From Prorocentrum cordatum (Eukaryota; Sar; Dinophyceae; Prorocentrales; Prorocentraceae): a stretch of 37,500 nt of DNA. The stretch covers positions 11,136 to 48,635 of the forward strand of contig CAUYUJ010006302.1 of assembly GCA_963575745.1 (NCBI GenBank). The letters are read 5' to 3'. Both the position numbers and the translations under genes were made by a program. The notes below the pieces were generated by a model. That model was not told the origin of the DNA. It made no database searches and worked only from the letters and a program-made list of their open reading frames with translations. This document shows positions 1 through 9,599 of this stretch, one piece after another (position 1 is the first letter of the stretch; every line of letters begins with the position of its first letter).

Positions 1-1
1 A

Positions 2-38
<37 letters not shown>

Positions 39-64
39 GGCTACTACTACTACTACTACTACTG

Positions 65-95
<31 letters not shown>

Positions 96-102
96 ATCAA
101 CA

Positions 103-170
<68 letters not shown>

Positions 171-172
171 CC
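1..172. repeat. (ACT)n microsatellite
   Basis: Near-perfect ACT/CTA trinucleotide tract from the window edge to about 172, with a few interruptions (CGG, CTG, an ACATCAAC break). No coding signal is seen. It is the first of many trinucleotide tracts in this window. Confidence 0.95.
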
Positions 173-192
173 GACCCTTCTTTTCCTATGAG

Positions 193-870
193 GCATTTCC
201 CGCGTCGTTGATGCGTCTTGGGTGGGTTTCAATTGGTCCTCCTCCTCCTCGTCCATACGATGTATTTCCTTACAAATAGCTCCTCCCTGTCGCACCCCGC
301 AGCCAGTCGAAAGGGCGACCCGGGCGCTTCTCTTGAGACTACCTTACTATTTATGATCCTGAGACTTAGAAGTGACAGCAGCTTCGCAGATGGATGGCGA
401 GTCGTTTCCAAAATGTGGCTGTCAATTTAGCGCCGCGCACATTCGCCTCAAAAAAGTGCAGGAGCTTCGCGGGTTGAGGGCGGCTCCTTATCAAAATGTT
501 TCAAAATGTGGTTCTCGTTTTAATGCAGCGCACACTCGTCTCAAACATTCCCAACAGTTGTTCTGATTCCCCTGATCAGCGCACGTACCAGGCATAGTGT
601 TTCGGAACGATGTCAAGATAGCGTTGGTTCGCGGTGTTGAAGTCCCGGGAATGGTGCTCTGGCGCATTTCAAGATCCTTAAGACGCAACAGTCAAGTTGA
701 TTACCGGCGCTGGAGTCCCGATAATTGTTTTTTGGCACGCTTTAGGATTTTCAAACGGTTGTCTCCCAACGGGGCACTGCCTCAGTAGAAATGAATATTT
801 GCAGGGGCCTTTGAAGAAGGAGATTGGGCGGAGGGTGTACTCCAGCATCGTTGATGAGTCTTGGGTTTGC
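193..870. repeat. Composite repeat, copy 1, with the end of an earlier copy
   Basis: 193-262 matches the last part of the repeat tail (a GTTGATG.GTCTTGGG stretch followed by CCTCCTCC), so it is probably the remnant of a preceding copy. A full copy follows. Its head at about 271-370 contains TCCCTGTCGCACCCC and CTTGAGACT. Two diverged 83-bp-type subrepeats start at about 415 and 508 (GTGGCT..., CGCCGCGCACATTCG). The tail at about 590-870 contains TCTCCCAACGGGGCACT and GGGGCCTTTGAAGAAGGAG. A CTC/CCT tract follows. The short open frames here are not conserved in frame between copies, so I do not call them genes. Confidence 0.75.
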
Positions 871-872
871 AC

Positions 873-1832
873 TGGCTTTCCTCTCCTCCTCGTCCTCCTA
901 TTCCTCCTTCTCCTCCACCTCCTCCTCCTCCTCCTCATCTACCTCCTCCTCATCTTCCCTCCTCCTCCTCATCATCCTCCCTGCCTCCCTCCTTCCCTCC
1001 CTCCCTTTCTCTCTCGCCGCCTCCTTCCCTCTCTTTGTGTCTCGCCGCCTCCCTCCTTCCCCTCCCACTCCCACTCCCCCGTCCCAGCCCCGTCCCCATC
1101 CCCGTCGTCCTCCTCCTCTTCTTTCTTCTCCTCCTCATCATCAACCTCCTCCTCCTCGTCCATCTGCTCCTCTTCCTTCTCCATTCGCGCCTCTTTCGCC
1201 GCCTCCCTCCTCCTTCCTTCTTCCCCTTCTCCTTCCTCCTCCTCCTCCTCCTCCTCCTCCTCCTCCTCCTCCTCCTCATGCTGTTGCTGCTTTGCCTTTT
1301 CTCCCTCCCTCCCCTTACCTCCTCCTGCTTCCCCCTCTCCCTCCCAGCGCCCAGCCAAGCCAAGAGAACCTGCGCGCCGGTCCATGGCCCATGCCAGGCC
1401 TGGCCGAAACTAGAGCTAGGACATAGGAGCTGGCAATTACCCTTCCCAGCTGCCGCTAACACTTTCTCCCCCGCCCTCCTCTCGCTCCACCCTCCTAGTC
1501 CGCCTCCTCATCCTCCTCAGCCTTCGCCTCCGCCTCCGCCTCCCGTCCTCTTCATTCTCCGCCTCCGCCTCCCCTCCACGCTTCCACGCTTCTACGCCCC
1601 CCCAACCCTGCCTCACCCCGCTTCCCCCTCTCCTTCCCCCCCTCCTCCCCCTCCTCTTCCTCCACCTCCTTTTCCTGATCCTCCATCTCCTCCTCCTCCT
1701 CCTCCTCCTCCTCCTCCTCCTCCTCCTCCTCCTCCTCTTCCTCCTTTTCCTCCTCCTCCTCCTCTTCCTCCTCCTCCTCCTTCTCATCCTCCTCCTCCTC
1801 CTCATCCTCCTCCTCTTCGTCCTCCTGGCGCA
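873..1832. repeat. CTC/CCT polypyrimidine tract, interrupted
   Basis: Almost pure pyrimidine on the plus strand at 873-1345 and 1480-1832, with long (CTC)n runs near 1245-1275 and 1690-1735. The 1345-1480 interruption is ordinary sequence with no convincing exon. Low-complexity open frames in all six frames (poly-P, poly-S, poly-L; poly-E and poly-R on the minus strand) are by-products of the repeat. Tracts of this kind can adopt triplex (H-DNA) structure. Confidence 0.9.
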
Positions 1833-2827
1833 CACCCCGAATCCCAACGTCCGATCATGAAACGGAGGGACGACGAGCGCTGCAGAACTTCTCGCTCCTC
1901 AGCTCTCTGCCACTTGCCCAGCTCGTTTGGCCAGACCTGCAGACACGGCAGAAGGCGGCCATCCCACAGTTTGGCCAGCACCTTCTCACCCCAGTGGTCT
2001 GCAGACCTTGCCTACTTTCGCACTACCGCAAGCTCCACACTTAGGACACTCACCAATGTCCATGACAACAAGACACCTCATGATTGGTGGATCTGGTGAG
2101 GTTTGCGCGGGCATTGCGAGGCAAGCCAGTCCAGCGTTCCCAACTCCTTGGTTGGGGGCCCCTCCCTTCTCGACCACGCTGCGTGGCTCCAGGCTCCCTA
2201 CACGCTGGGCCCTAGAAGCACGACTGCGGGTTACGTGATCAGCTTGGGAGATGGCCGAGTACCGGGATGGGGCTTGAATTGTCACTTGCAGGGTCACCTC
2301 TATGAGGCGTTTCTGCACACGAACTGCCTCATCATCCATATTACACACACTTGCTGGATGTCATGCTGGGGGAGCCTGGCGAGACGGGCTCCATCCCCTG
2401 CGCACTCATATGCTGCCTGATGTGTGGTAAAGTCCTCACAAGTGATGTGGACCCCAGCAGCCATTTCTGGGAGGCGGTACTCTACATTTCTAGAGTGGCA
2501 TTCCCCTAGGTGGCTGTTATAAGCCCCCCAGAAACCCTGCCAGGCCGCTGAATTGATTTCGTGCAGGCAAAACATGGGAGCTGCTCCAAAAGCCACACGG
2601 CGAACGCCCTTGAATGATGCTGGGCGCACCTTGATGAATAAGCCCGAATCAGCCCACAATGTGATACCTACGATTGCGTCACTGCCTCCGTGTGATCACT
2701 ACCCCCCCTGCCCCATCCCCATGAAAACTTGTTCATGCAACTCCCCCGTCCTCACCCTCACCCCCCGTGTTCGCCTCCCTCATGATAGTATTATCATTTT
2801 TATGGTTTCTCCTTCTCCTCCTTCTCC
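1833..2827. other. About 1 kb of non-repetitive sequence between composite repeats
   Basis: Complex sequence with no recognised domain. On the minus strand 2300-2659 is open for 119 codons and 1986-2348 for 120 codons in another frame. Both have mixed, protein-like composition (the second has a CPKCGACG cysteine cluster), but I see no known family, no clear splice sites and no frame continuity. They could be decayed coding sequence or chance open frames. I make no gene call. Confidence 0.4.
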
Positions 2828-3672
2828 ATTCCTATCCCTGTCGCAACCCGAGGCCAATCGGCAGGGCGGGCCGGGCGTGTCGCCTGATACTTCCTCAGTA
2901 TCTATGATCTGGAAGCTTACAAACATTCGCAAGAGTTTCACATATTGAGGGCGGGTGGCTTTCAAAACGTGGCCCTCGCCTTAGAGAAGCGCACACTTGT
3001 CTTAAACATGAGTAAGAGTTTCACGGATGGAGGGCCCGTGGTTTTCAAAATGTGGCTCTCGCGTTAGCACCGCGCACACTCGTTTCAAGCATGTGCAAGC
3101 GTTTCATTGATGAAGGGCGGGTTAGTGGCTTTCAGATGCTTTCAACATGTGGCTCTCGACTGAGCGCCGCGCACATTCGTTTCAAACAGTTGCAAGGCTT
3201 TCACGGATTGGGGGCGGGTCGTTTTCAAAACGTGGCTCGCGCCTTAGCGTTGCGCACATTCGTCTCGGAACAATTGCACGAGCTTGACGGGTTGAGGGCG
3301 GCTCTTTTAAAAAATGTGGTTTCGCCTCAGCGCCGCGCAAATTCGTTCAAACCAATTGTAAAAGCTTCACGGGTTCCCATGGTTAACGTACCAGGAACTG
3401 CGTTTTGGAAGGATTCAGGGTTTCCAGGCTGCAACAATGAGTTTGAGTCGCAGTGCAGAAGTACCAGGAACGGTGTTCTGGCACGATTCAGGATCGTCAA
3501 AAAGCAGAGTCTGAATGATTCGTGGCGTTGGAGTCTCGAGAATGGTGTTTTGGCGGGTTTCAAGACCTTCAAACGGTTGTCTCCCAACGGGGCACTTCCT
3601 CAGTGGAAATGAACCCTTGTAGGGGCCTATGAAGAATGAGCTTGGAGGGAGGGTCTTGGGCTTATACTGGTC
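2828..3672. repeat. Composite repeat, copy 2
   Basis: Head at 2828-2915 (CCCTGTCGCAACCCGAGGCC, GGGCGGGCCGGGCG). Subrepeats carry a GTGGCTCTCGC-type landmark at 2969, 3052, 3149, 3232 and 3316, so the spacing is 83, 97, 83 and 84 bp. Tail at about 3385-3672 with GTACCAGGAA, TCTCCCAACGGGGCACTTCC and GGGGCCTATGAAGAATGAGC. It runs straight into another pyrimidine tract. Same orientation as copies 1 and 3. Confidence 0.85.
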
Positions 3673-3865
3673 CTCGTCCTCGCCCTCCTCCTCCTCGCAC
3701 GAGGTAACCCCTCCTGCTCCAAGTCCCACATCCCTTCCTCCTCTTTCCTGCTTCCTCATCTCTGCTCCTTCTCCTCCTCCCCCTTCCTCGTCCTCCTCAT
3801 CCTCCTCTCCTTCCCCGTCCTCCTCCTCTTCTTCTCTCTCCTCCATCTCTTCCATTCCTTTTCAA
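3673..3865. repeat. CTC/CCT polypyrimidine tract after repeat copy 2
   Basis: Degenerate CCT/CTC run on the plus strand between the tail of composite repeat copy 2 and the head of copy 3. No gene is seen. Confidence 0.85.
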
Positions 3866-4630
3866 TGTACATAACTTCTCCCTGTCGCACCCCAAAGCCA
3901 ATTTTTGGGGCGGGCCGGGCGTTTCGCTTGAGACTTCTTTACCATTTATGACCTAACAGCTGAAAAGGGCAACACATTCACACATGGAGGGCGGGTGGAT
4001 TTCAACATGTGGCTCTCGCGTTAGCGCCGCGCACATTCGTTGGCCCAAATTGCAAGAGCTTCATGGATTGAGTGCTGGCCGTTTTCAAACTGTGGCTCTC
4101 GCCTGAGCGCCGCGCACATTTGTTTCAAACATTCGCAAGAGTTTCACAGATTGAGGGCGGGTCGTTTTCAAAATGTGGCTCTCGCCTTAGCGCCGCGCAC
4201 ATTCATTTTAAACATTTGCAAGAGTTTCACGGATTGAGGGCGGTTCCTTTTCAAACTGTGGCTAGCGCCGCGCGCATCCAGCTTAACAAATTCAAGATGT
4301 TCACGGAATCACGCGATCAATGTACCAGAAATGATGTTTGGAAGGGTTCAGGATGATGAGGGTGCAACAATTACGTTGATTCGTTGTGTTGAAATCTCGA
4401 GAATGGCGCTCTGGAGCGAATCACGATCGTCAATACGCAACCGTCAGGTCGATCCGTGGCGTTGGAATCCCGAGAACAATGCTCTGGCATGCTTCAGGGT
4501 CTTCCAACGCTTGTCTTCCAACGAGACAGTTCCCTTTGTGGAAATGAACCGTTGTAGGGGCCTTTGAAGAGGGAGCTTGGTGGGAGGGCTTATTTCGACA
4601 TCGTTGATGACTCTTGGATTTCCACTGGTC
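3866..4630. repeat. Composite repeat, copy 3, with the best 83-bp array
   Basis: Head at 3866-3960 (TCTCCCTGTCGCACCCC, GGGCGGGCCGGGCGTTTCGC). The tandem units are regular: the GTGGCT landmark occurs at 4009, 4092, 4175 and 4258, exactly 83 bp apart. Each unit has the core GCGCCGCGCACATT and the linker GCAAGAG.TTCA.GGATTGAG. Tail at about 4320-4630 with GTACCAGAAATGATG and GGGGCCTTTGAAGAGGGAGC, then a CCT tract. Confidence 0.87.
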
Positions 4631-5062
4631 CTCCACCTCCTCCTCCTTCCCCCCCTCCTCCTCCTCCTCCTCCTCCTCCTCCTCCTCCTCCTCCTCCTCC
4701 TCCTCCTCCTCCTCCTCCTTCCTCCTCCTCTCTCTCCTCCCTCCCTCCTCCTCCCCTCCTCCTCCTCCACCTCTCCTCCTCCTCTCCTCCTCCTCCTCCT
4801 CCTCCTCCTCCTCCCTCCTCTCCTCCTCCTCCTCCTCCTCCTCCTTCCCCTCCTCCTCCTCTTCCTCCTCCTCCTCCACCTCCTCCTTCCCCCTCCTCCT
4901 CCTCCTCCTCCTTCTTCTTCCCCTCCTCCTCCCTGCTCCTCCTCCTCCCTCCTCCTCCTCCTCCTTCCCCTCCTCCTCCTCCACCTCCTCCTCCTCCTCC
5001 ACCTCCTCCTCATCCTCCTCCTCCTCCGCCTCCTGCTCCTCCAGCCCCCTCCCCCTCCGCCT
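4622..5062. repeat. CTC/CCT polypyrimidine tract after repeat copy 3
   Basis: Nearly pure (CCT)n on the plus strand, perfect for over 60 bp near 4650-4715. All overlapping open frames are repeat artefacts. Confidence 0.93.
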
Positions 5063-5557
5063 CCCCCGGCAAGGGCGCCGTCCGTGCGCAGCGCCGGCTC
5101 CAGCAACTCCACACGGCGGCTCCTGGCGGCCTCCGCAGGGAGGCATCTCGCAGCGCAGGACTTCCCAGACAACTCGTCTGCCAGGCAGGCCGGAGCCGGG
5201 GCGAGGACAAATTCGGGCGAGGATAACTACCTCGCAGAGCTCTTCGGCTAGATGAGCTAAGAGGAATTCGGGCGCAAGCTGGAGCTAGTTGGCCGATTCG
5301 GCCACAACGAACTTCATGTGGGGTTTCGCCGGATGGTTCAGGAAATCTCGAGATTTTACGATTCCTTTTCTCTGGAATGCTTACTATGTGAAGCTACTGC
5401 CTGTAGAAGTTTGCATGCGAATTCTCAGCGCTGTCGCTGCAATCTTACTATCGATTCACCTCCGGGAACCGACCCTGAGAAAATGACATGTTGCAGAATA
5501 TGTAGTTTCTCGACTGAACTCGAGATCTAGGCCAGCTAGAGATCGCTTAGTCACAGC

Positions 5558-5752
5558 AGTCGATTCAGCAGCATCGAAAGCTTTGGCCTGGAGCCTCGAG
5601 AAGCCTGAGATCGGTCTGCTACTCGAGCTATGGCAGAAAAACGAGTCCGTTTAAGGACTTGATCTTGACATTAAGAGCAGCTACAGAGCTTTCAGCCACA
5701 CGAGTCGATTCAGCAGCATCGCTAGCATTGGTCTAGCGCCTCGAAAGGCCCT
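5558..5752. repeat. Pair of about 50-bp direct repeats
   Basis: The 19-mer AGTCGATTCAGCAGCATCG is exact at 5558-5576 and 5703-5721. Both copies continue with diverged but alignable sequence ending in GCCTCGA-A-GCC (to about 5607 and 5752). Spacing is 145 bp. Function unknown. Confidence 0.6.
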
Positions 5753-6172
5753 GCTGCATTACTGCAAGCATTGCGAGGTCACAAAACAGTGCTTTCCGAA
5801 ACACAATTGTAGAAACTTGTGAGAGATGCTGCATGAATTGGTCGGCTCTTCGACGTCATCTCGCGCTGCACGTCAGCAGTGGACGTCTATGGCGCATACA
5901 TTCAAACTTTTAAGTGAAGGAGCCGCGAGAGCCAGGCCGAGGCGAAAAAACAGCTATAACCAGAACTGTTGGAAATATTCATTTCGTGCAATAGATTCTG
6001 CATGCATGCGTTCGATGCAGCTGCAGGCTAGCTGCGGAACTCCTAGGATGCCTTGTCGACTTCAAGAGCTCTACGAGGGTCCCGGCGGTAACTAGATTGA
6101 CGGTTTACCGCCAGCGAGCAGTCGGGAATCTCTGCGATCCGGCGGTTCTGGAGGCTGTCTCGGGCGCCGCCG

Positions 6173-6216
6173 CCTTCTCACAGCGTTCGGGAACGCTGCG
6201 AGAGCGTTCCAGAAGG
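6173..6216. other. Fold-back (nested inverted repeats)
   Basis: CCTTCT at 6173-6178 pairs with AGAAGG at 6211-6216. Inside, AGCGTTC-GG-GAACGCT is a perfect 7-bp stem, and the GAACGCT arm can alternatively pair with the AGCGTTC 5 nt further on. This gives two mutually exclusive hairpins. Function unknown. Confidence 0.55.
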
Positions 6217-6312
6217 CTCTGGAAATGATTCATCCTCGTCCTACTAGCCCCGCCCGGAAAATCTCCATGTATTTGTCCGAACTCCTCTGGTTCCGGAATC
6301 GGTGGCTGGTGG

Positions 6313-6478
6313 GTTTTGGTCTCCCATCATAGTCTCCCATATGGTCTCCCGTCATGGTCTCCCGTATGGTCTTCCGTCTGGTTTCTCGCATGGTCTCCCG
6401 TCATGATCTCCTGTATGGTATTTTGGTATGGTCTCCCGCATGGTTTCCTGTATGGTCTCCCTGGTGGCTTCCCATGTT
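6313..6478. repeat. 12/13-bp minisatellite (TGGTCTCCCGTAT-like)
   Basis: About a dozen imperfect units of the form TGGTCTCCCGTA(T) or TGGTTTCCTGTA are repeated head to tail on the plus strand. The open frame across it (repeating Met-Val-Ser-Arg-type residues) is a product of the repeat. Confidence 0.8.
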
Positions 6479-6767
6479 TACATCTCTATTGGCACTCCAT
6501 TCATCTGATTTCATCGAGTCCTCAATTTTGCTGTTTAGGGTATCTTGCTGGCAGTGGCTTCTTGACAGCGAAAACAAGAAGAAGCAGGAGGATAAATCTG
6601 AGTAGGAGGGGGGCGCGAAGGAGTTCCAGGACCAACGAAGAACATGATGGAGGAGGCGCCAGAGGGGAACATGAAGGAGAAGGGGTACACAATTGAGCTG
6701 GTGGGGAACTTAAGCGAATCTCTCTGGGTGGATAAGGAAAACGGGATTCACGCTCGCGTTTCCCATC

Positions 6768-6844
6768 TCATCCCGCAGCCTCCTGAAGCTGCACCGCAGC
6801 CGTCGCCCGCTGCCGGGCGTAGTCCAGCGCCCTGTGCTTCAAGC
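6768..6844 (-). CDS. Candidate terminal exon of a helical-repeat protein
   Basis: On the minus strand a good 3' splice site (pyrimidine-rich CTTTCTTCCCGCCC, later ATCCGCAG) ends at 6845. It is followed by about 25 codons with strong GC3 bias and a TGA at 6768-6770. The peptide is Ala/Gln/Leu/Arg-rich and predicted helical (GLKHRALDYARQ, then ATAAVQLQEAAG). It resembles the Ala/Leu/Glu modules of the candidate exons at 7.3, 8.7, 23.2 and 32.6 kb on the same strand, so I infer it could be the last exon of one gene. Splicing to the neighbours is not shown by the sequence alone. It could also be a decayed fragment. Confidence 0.35.
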
Positions 6845-6914
6845 CTGCGGATGTTCCAGCAAAAGAAGCGGAAGGGCGGGAAGAAAGACGCAACGAGGTA
6901 TGGTGAGCTCCCCG

Positions 6915-7225
6915 CCCCTCAGAGGATGGAGGATGGAGGAGGAGGAGGAGGAGGAGGAGGAGGAGGAGGAGGAGGCGGAGGAGGAGGAGGGAGGCGGAGG
7001 AGGAGGAGGAGGAGGAGGAGGAGGAGGAGGAGGAAGGGAGGAGGAGGAGGAGGAGGAGGAGAAGGAGGAGGAGGGGAGGAGGAAAAGAGAGGAGGAGGAA
7101 AAGAGGAGGGGAAAAAGAGGAGGAGGAGGAGGAGGAGGAGAGGAGGAGGAGGGGAAGGGAGGAGGAGGAGGAGGAGGAGGAGGAGGGAGGAGGAGGAGGA
7201 GGAGGAGGAGGAGGAGGAGGAGGAG
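6915..7225. repeat. (GGA)n purine tract
   Basis: Almost pure purine on the plus strand (GGA/GAG), which means CTC on the minus strand. It lies just upstream, in the minus sense, of the candidate exon at 6768-6844. With the CCT tract at 7365-7575 it forms two arms of opposite polarity. Confidence 0.93.
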
Positions 7226-7227
7226 AG

Positions 7228-7345
7228 GGGCGCCTGCGCCCTCCGCGCTCTTGATCGCCGCGCGCAGCTGCGCGAGCGTCTGCGCCTCGGTGCCGTGGGC
7301 CGCGGGGCTGCCCGCCCCCCCCGCGGGGCTCCCCGGCTGGGCCGC
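7228..7345 (-). CDS. Candidate internal exon, Ala/Leu helical module
   Basis: Between two opposed microsatellites lies about 115 bp of GC3-rich sequence. In one minus-strand frame it encodes a helical segment (GTEAQTLAQLRAAIKSAEGA). A possible acceptor is GGCCCAG near 7340. I cannot place the donor. The LxxLRAAIxxAExAG pattern resembles the LKEAIAEAxxAGV module at 32.6 kb and REAIAEAREKGV at 23.2 kb. Exon limits are approximate. Confidence 0.35.
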
Positions 7346-7364
7346 GTGTCCATCCTCCATCCTC

Positions 7365-7575
7365 CATTCTGCACCCCCCATCCTCTATCCTGCATCCTGC
7401 ATCCCCCCTCATCCTCCCCCTCCTCCCCCTCCTCCCCCTCCTCCTCCTCCTCCTCCTCCTCCTCCTCGTCATCCTCCTCGTCATCCTCCTCGTCCTCCTC
7501 CTCCTCCTCCATCCTCCATCCCCCATCCTCCATCCTTCATCCTCAATCCTCAATCTTCCATCATTCTCCTCCTCC
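7365..7575. repeat. CCT/CATCCTC tract
   Basis: Pyrimidine-rich on the plus strand: an ATCCTCC-type repeat at both ends with (CCT)n in the middle. Its purine complement is the same motif as the tract at 6915-7225, so the two can in principle base-pair across about 140 bp. Confidence 0.9.
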
Positions 7576-7840
7576 CTTGACTCCAGATCCGCGTACTTTG
7601 CTTGGCTGGCCAACTTTCAATTGTGTCGGACATGCACTCCAAACGATGCGAAAAAGTGAAGCGGAAATCTCCGCCACAGCAAAGATAGGGCGGATACTTC
7701 TGCAAACATATGGCGAAAACAGCGACGGCAAAGTACGGCGGACATCGACATCAAAGGAGGAGCTTAAAAAGTAGGGTGGAACTGTCCGCCCTACGTTCGC
7801 AATAGTCCAAAGTAGGGCGGGGCGGGTCCAGAGTCAGGGT
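7576..7840. other. Unique spacer, nothing recognised
   Basis: Ordinary sequence with recurring AGTAGGGCGG and GGGCGGATA-type phrases (near 7688, 7770 and 7812). No domain, no GC3-biased frame and no convincing splice sites. Confidence 0.4.
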
Positions 7841-7930
7841 CCTCCATCCTCCTCAATCCTTCTCTATCCTCCTACTCCTCCCCCTCCTCCTTTCCTCCTC
7901 TTCCTCCTCTTCCTCCTCCTCCACTCTCCA
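7841..7930. repeat. CCT tract
   Basis: Degenerate CCT/TCC tract on the plus strand. No gene. Confidence 0.85.
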
Positions 7931-7964
7931 TCCCTGAGATCCCACGTCGCGAAAAAATACAAGA

Positions 7965-8075
7965 TCGCGCAGAATCACGGCCAAAGACCTGGACCCCATC
8001 CTCCTGCGGCGTTCACCGAGCCCGACCGATCTGTGATGGCCCTGGGGCCCGAGACAGGGCGGAAGCGCCCAGCGC
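7965..8075. repeat. Dispersed repeat, copy 1 (also near 32.1 and 32.33 kb)
   Basis: Contains AATCACGGCCAAAGACCTGG, CTGCGGCGTTC, CCGATCTGTGATGG and GGGCGGAAGCGCCC in order. The same phrases recur at 32117-32190 (first half) and 32345-32397 (second half). I recognise no family. It may be a short mobile element or a fragment of a larger one. Confidence 0.6.
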
Positions 8076-8279
8076 GAAGCAGGTGCTGCGCCCAGACCTC
8101 GGGGATCCTGCGTCCTCCTCCGTCCTTCACCTCTCTCTCGCAGAACCCAACACAAATTACCGACGGCAAACTGCCAACGAACTGCGAGCGCTGCTTCCTC
8201 TACATGAGGCCAAAGCCTCAGCCATGAACGAAAAAGACCGGATCTTGGATGAATGTCCAGGCCAATATCACCGGCGTCC

Positions 8280-8562
8280 CTCTCCCCCTCCCTCCTCCCT
8301 CTCCCCCTCCTCCACCATCATCCATCCTCCATCCTCCATCCTGCGTCCTCCATCCTCCCTCCTCATCCTCGTCCTCCTCCTCCTCCTCCTTCTCCTCCTC
8401 CTCCTCCTCATCCTTCTCCTCCTCCTCCTCCTCCTCTGTCCTCCGTCCTCCTATCATCCTCCTCCACCGTCCTCCGTCCTCGATCCTCCTCCTCCTCCTG
8501 CTTCTCCTCCTCCTCCTCTTCCTCCTCCCCCTCCTTCTCCCTCAACCCTCCTCCCATCGCCT
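8280..8562. repeat. CCT/CATCCTC tract
   Basis: CCT/CTC trinucleotide tract on the plus strand with CATCCTC interruptions (about 8320-8365), like the tract at 7365-7575. Repeat artefact frames only. Confidence 0.92.
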
Positions 8563-8584
8563 CGCCGAGATCTGTGACAGGGGC

Positions 8585-8707
8585 CGCGTGCACTTTCCGC
8601 AGAGCCAGGCAGAGCTCTAAGGCTTTAAGGCCGGCAGAGGCCCTGGCCTCTGCGAGGTCCCGCGCCAGGACCAGGCTGCGGAGCACCTCCTGGGCGGCCT
8701 TGAGCTC
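8585..8707 (-). CDS. Candidate internal exon, helical module
   Basis: Minus strand. An excellent 3' splice site (about 40 nt of CCCTCC-rich pyrimidines ending CCTCAG at 8708-8713) precedes a GC3-rich open stretch in frame. The peptide is strongly helical (ELKAAQEVLRSLVLARDLAE, then ARASAGLKALELCLALRKV). The donor is not certain; candidates are GTGCAC near 8600 or a non-canonical GC/GA donor. No known domain. It shares Ala/Leu/Glu spacing with the other minus-strand candidate exons. Confidence 0.45.
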
Positions 8708-9180
8708 CTGAGGAGGGAAGGGGGGAGGGAGGGAGGGAGGGACAATGAGGTGACAAGAAAGTGGGAAACCCGTCGTTTTTGACCCCGTGTTCGCCCCCCT
8801 CCTTCCGGACTCAAAGTTGGCGTCCGGCCTGCTGGAGGCCCTTGGGGGGTCAACGTTTTTTTTTTGGTTCATTTCGAGCCTGTGCTCCCGAATGCCCAGG
8901 GCCAGCTTTGAATAGACGGGGGGGACGGGGGGACGGAGCCAAGGCTTCCGTTTTGTCCATCTACGGGAGGGGAGGATATCGCAGCACTTCGGACAGAGGT
9001 TCGTCCAGGCCCCGAGACTGCAAGCGCCTCGCAGGCCTTTCTCACCAAGCGGGAGGTGAGGCGCACGAAGCAGGGGGGGCAGGATAAGCTCCCCCTTGGC
9101 GCGGTCCGTTTGGACCCTCCTGGGGAGGGAGGGGAGGAGATGGGGGAGGGAGTACGAGTATGAGTGCGACCATCTGACCA
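8708..9180. other. Probable intronic or intergenic stretch
   Basis: Includes a T10 run at 8856-8865 and a GGGA-rich 3' portion. The long minus-strand open frame across 8408-9664 is proline/serine-rich low complexity, and I do not call it a gene. Confidence 0.4.
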
Positions 9181-9296
9181 AGTCAATGTAAGGGGGGAGA
9201 GAAGGGAGGAAGGGGGGGAGGGAGGGAGGGAAGGGGGAGGAGAGAGGACGACGAGGAGGGAGGTGGGAGGGAGGGAGGGAGGGAAGGAGGAGGGAA
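9181..9296. repeat. (GGGA)n purine tract
   Basis: GGGA/GGAGGG tract on the plus strand, with a second, more degenerate G/A-rich stretch at about 9440-9535. No gene. Confidence 0.85.
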
Positions 9297-9599
9297 GTGT
9301 TCGGTCGGACGCAAGCTGATGACGCTCGGTCGTGCTCACTCGTCTTTGCTTGAAAGAAAATGTGCCAAAGCTCAGAAAGGCCTGGAAGGGAAGCGGCTTT
9401 TCGACCATCAGGCCACAGCATGGCTGCAAACATCGAGGGAAGGGAGGGAAAAGGGAGGGGAGGGGAAGGAGGAAGAGGAGGACGACGAGGACGGGGGGAA
9501 TGGATGACACGGCAGGAGAGGAGGGGGAGGAGGAGACGCAGCGAAGGCCCTTCTTGGTGCGACGGGCAGCGACCCGCACCCGATCGGTTGAGACCAGGT

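Larger units (their letters stand above)
5063..6312. other. Non-repetitive sequence, no gene recognised
   Basis: Ordinary-complexity DNA, less GC-rich than the exon-like segments elsewhere. Short plus-strand open frames at 5289-5486 and 5826-6095 have no recognisable domain and no GC3 bias. A direct repeat pair at 5558-5607 and 5703-5752 and a fold-back at 6173-6216 are listed separately. Confidence 0.5.

Noticed and set aside
861-2099. Long plus-strand frame rich in Pro, Ser and Leu
   Set aside because: It is the translation of a CTC/CCT microsatellite. All six frames are open there, with single-residue runs and no domain.
3052-3612. 186-codon plus-strand frame across the 83-bp repeats
   Set aside because: 83 is not a multiple of three, so the frame changes at each unit. 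The frame is not conserved between copies.
2960-4300. Regular repeats that could suggest a CRISPR array
   Set aside because: Units are 83 bp, contiguous and diverged, without unique spacers, in a eukaryotic-type sequence.
4430-5172. Minus-strand poly-Glu and poly-Arg frames of about 240 codons
   Set aside because: Products of the CCT tract at 4622-5062 read on the other strand.
6644-7774. 376-codon plus-strand frame with poly-Gly, poly-Arg and poly-Ser runs
   Set aside because: Mostly the GGA and CCT tracts. The first part has no recognisable domain, and the minus strand shows the better splice and GC3 signals there.
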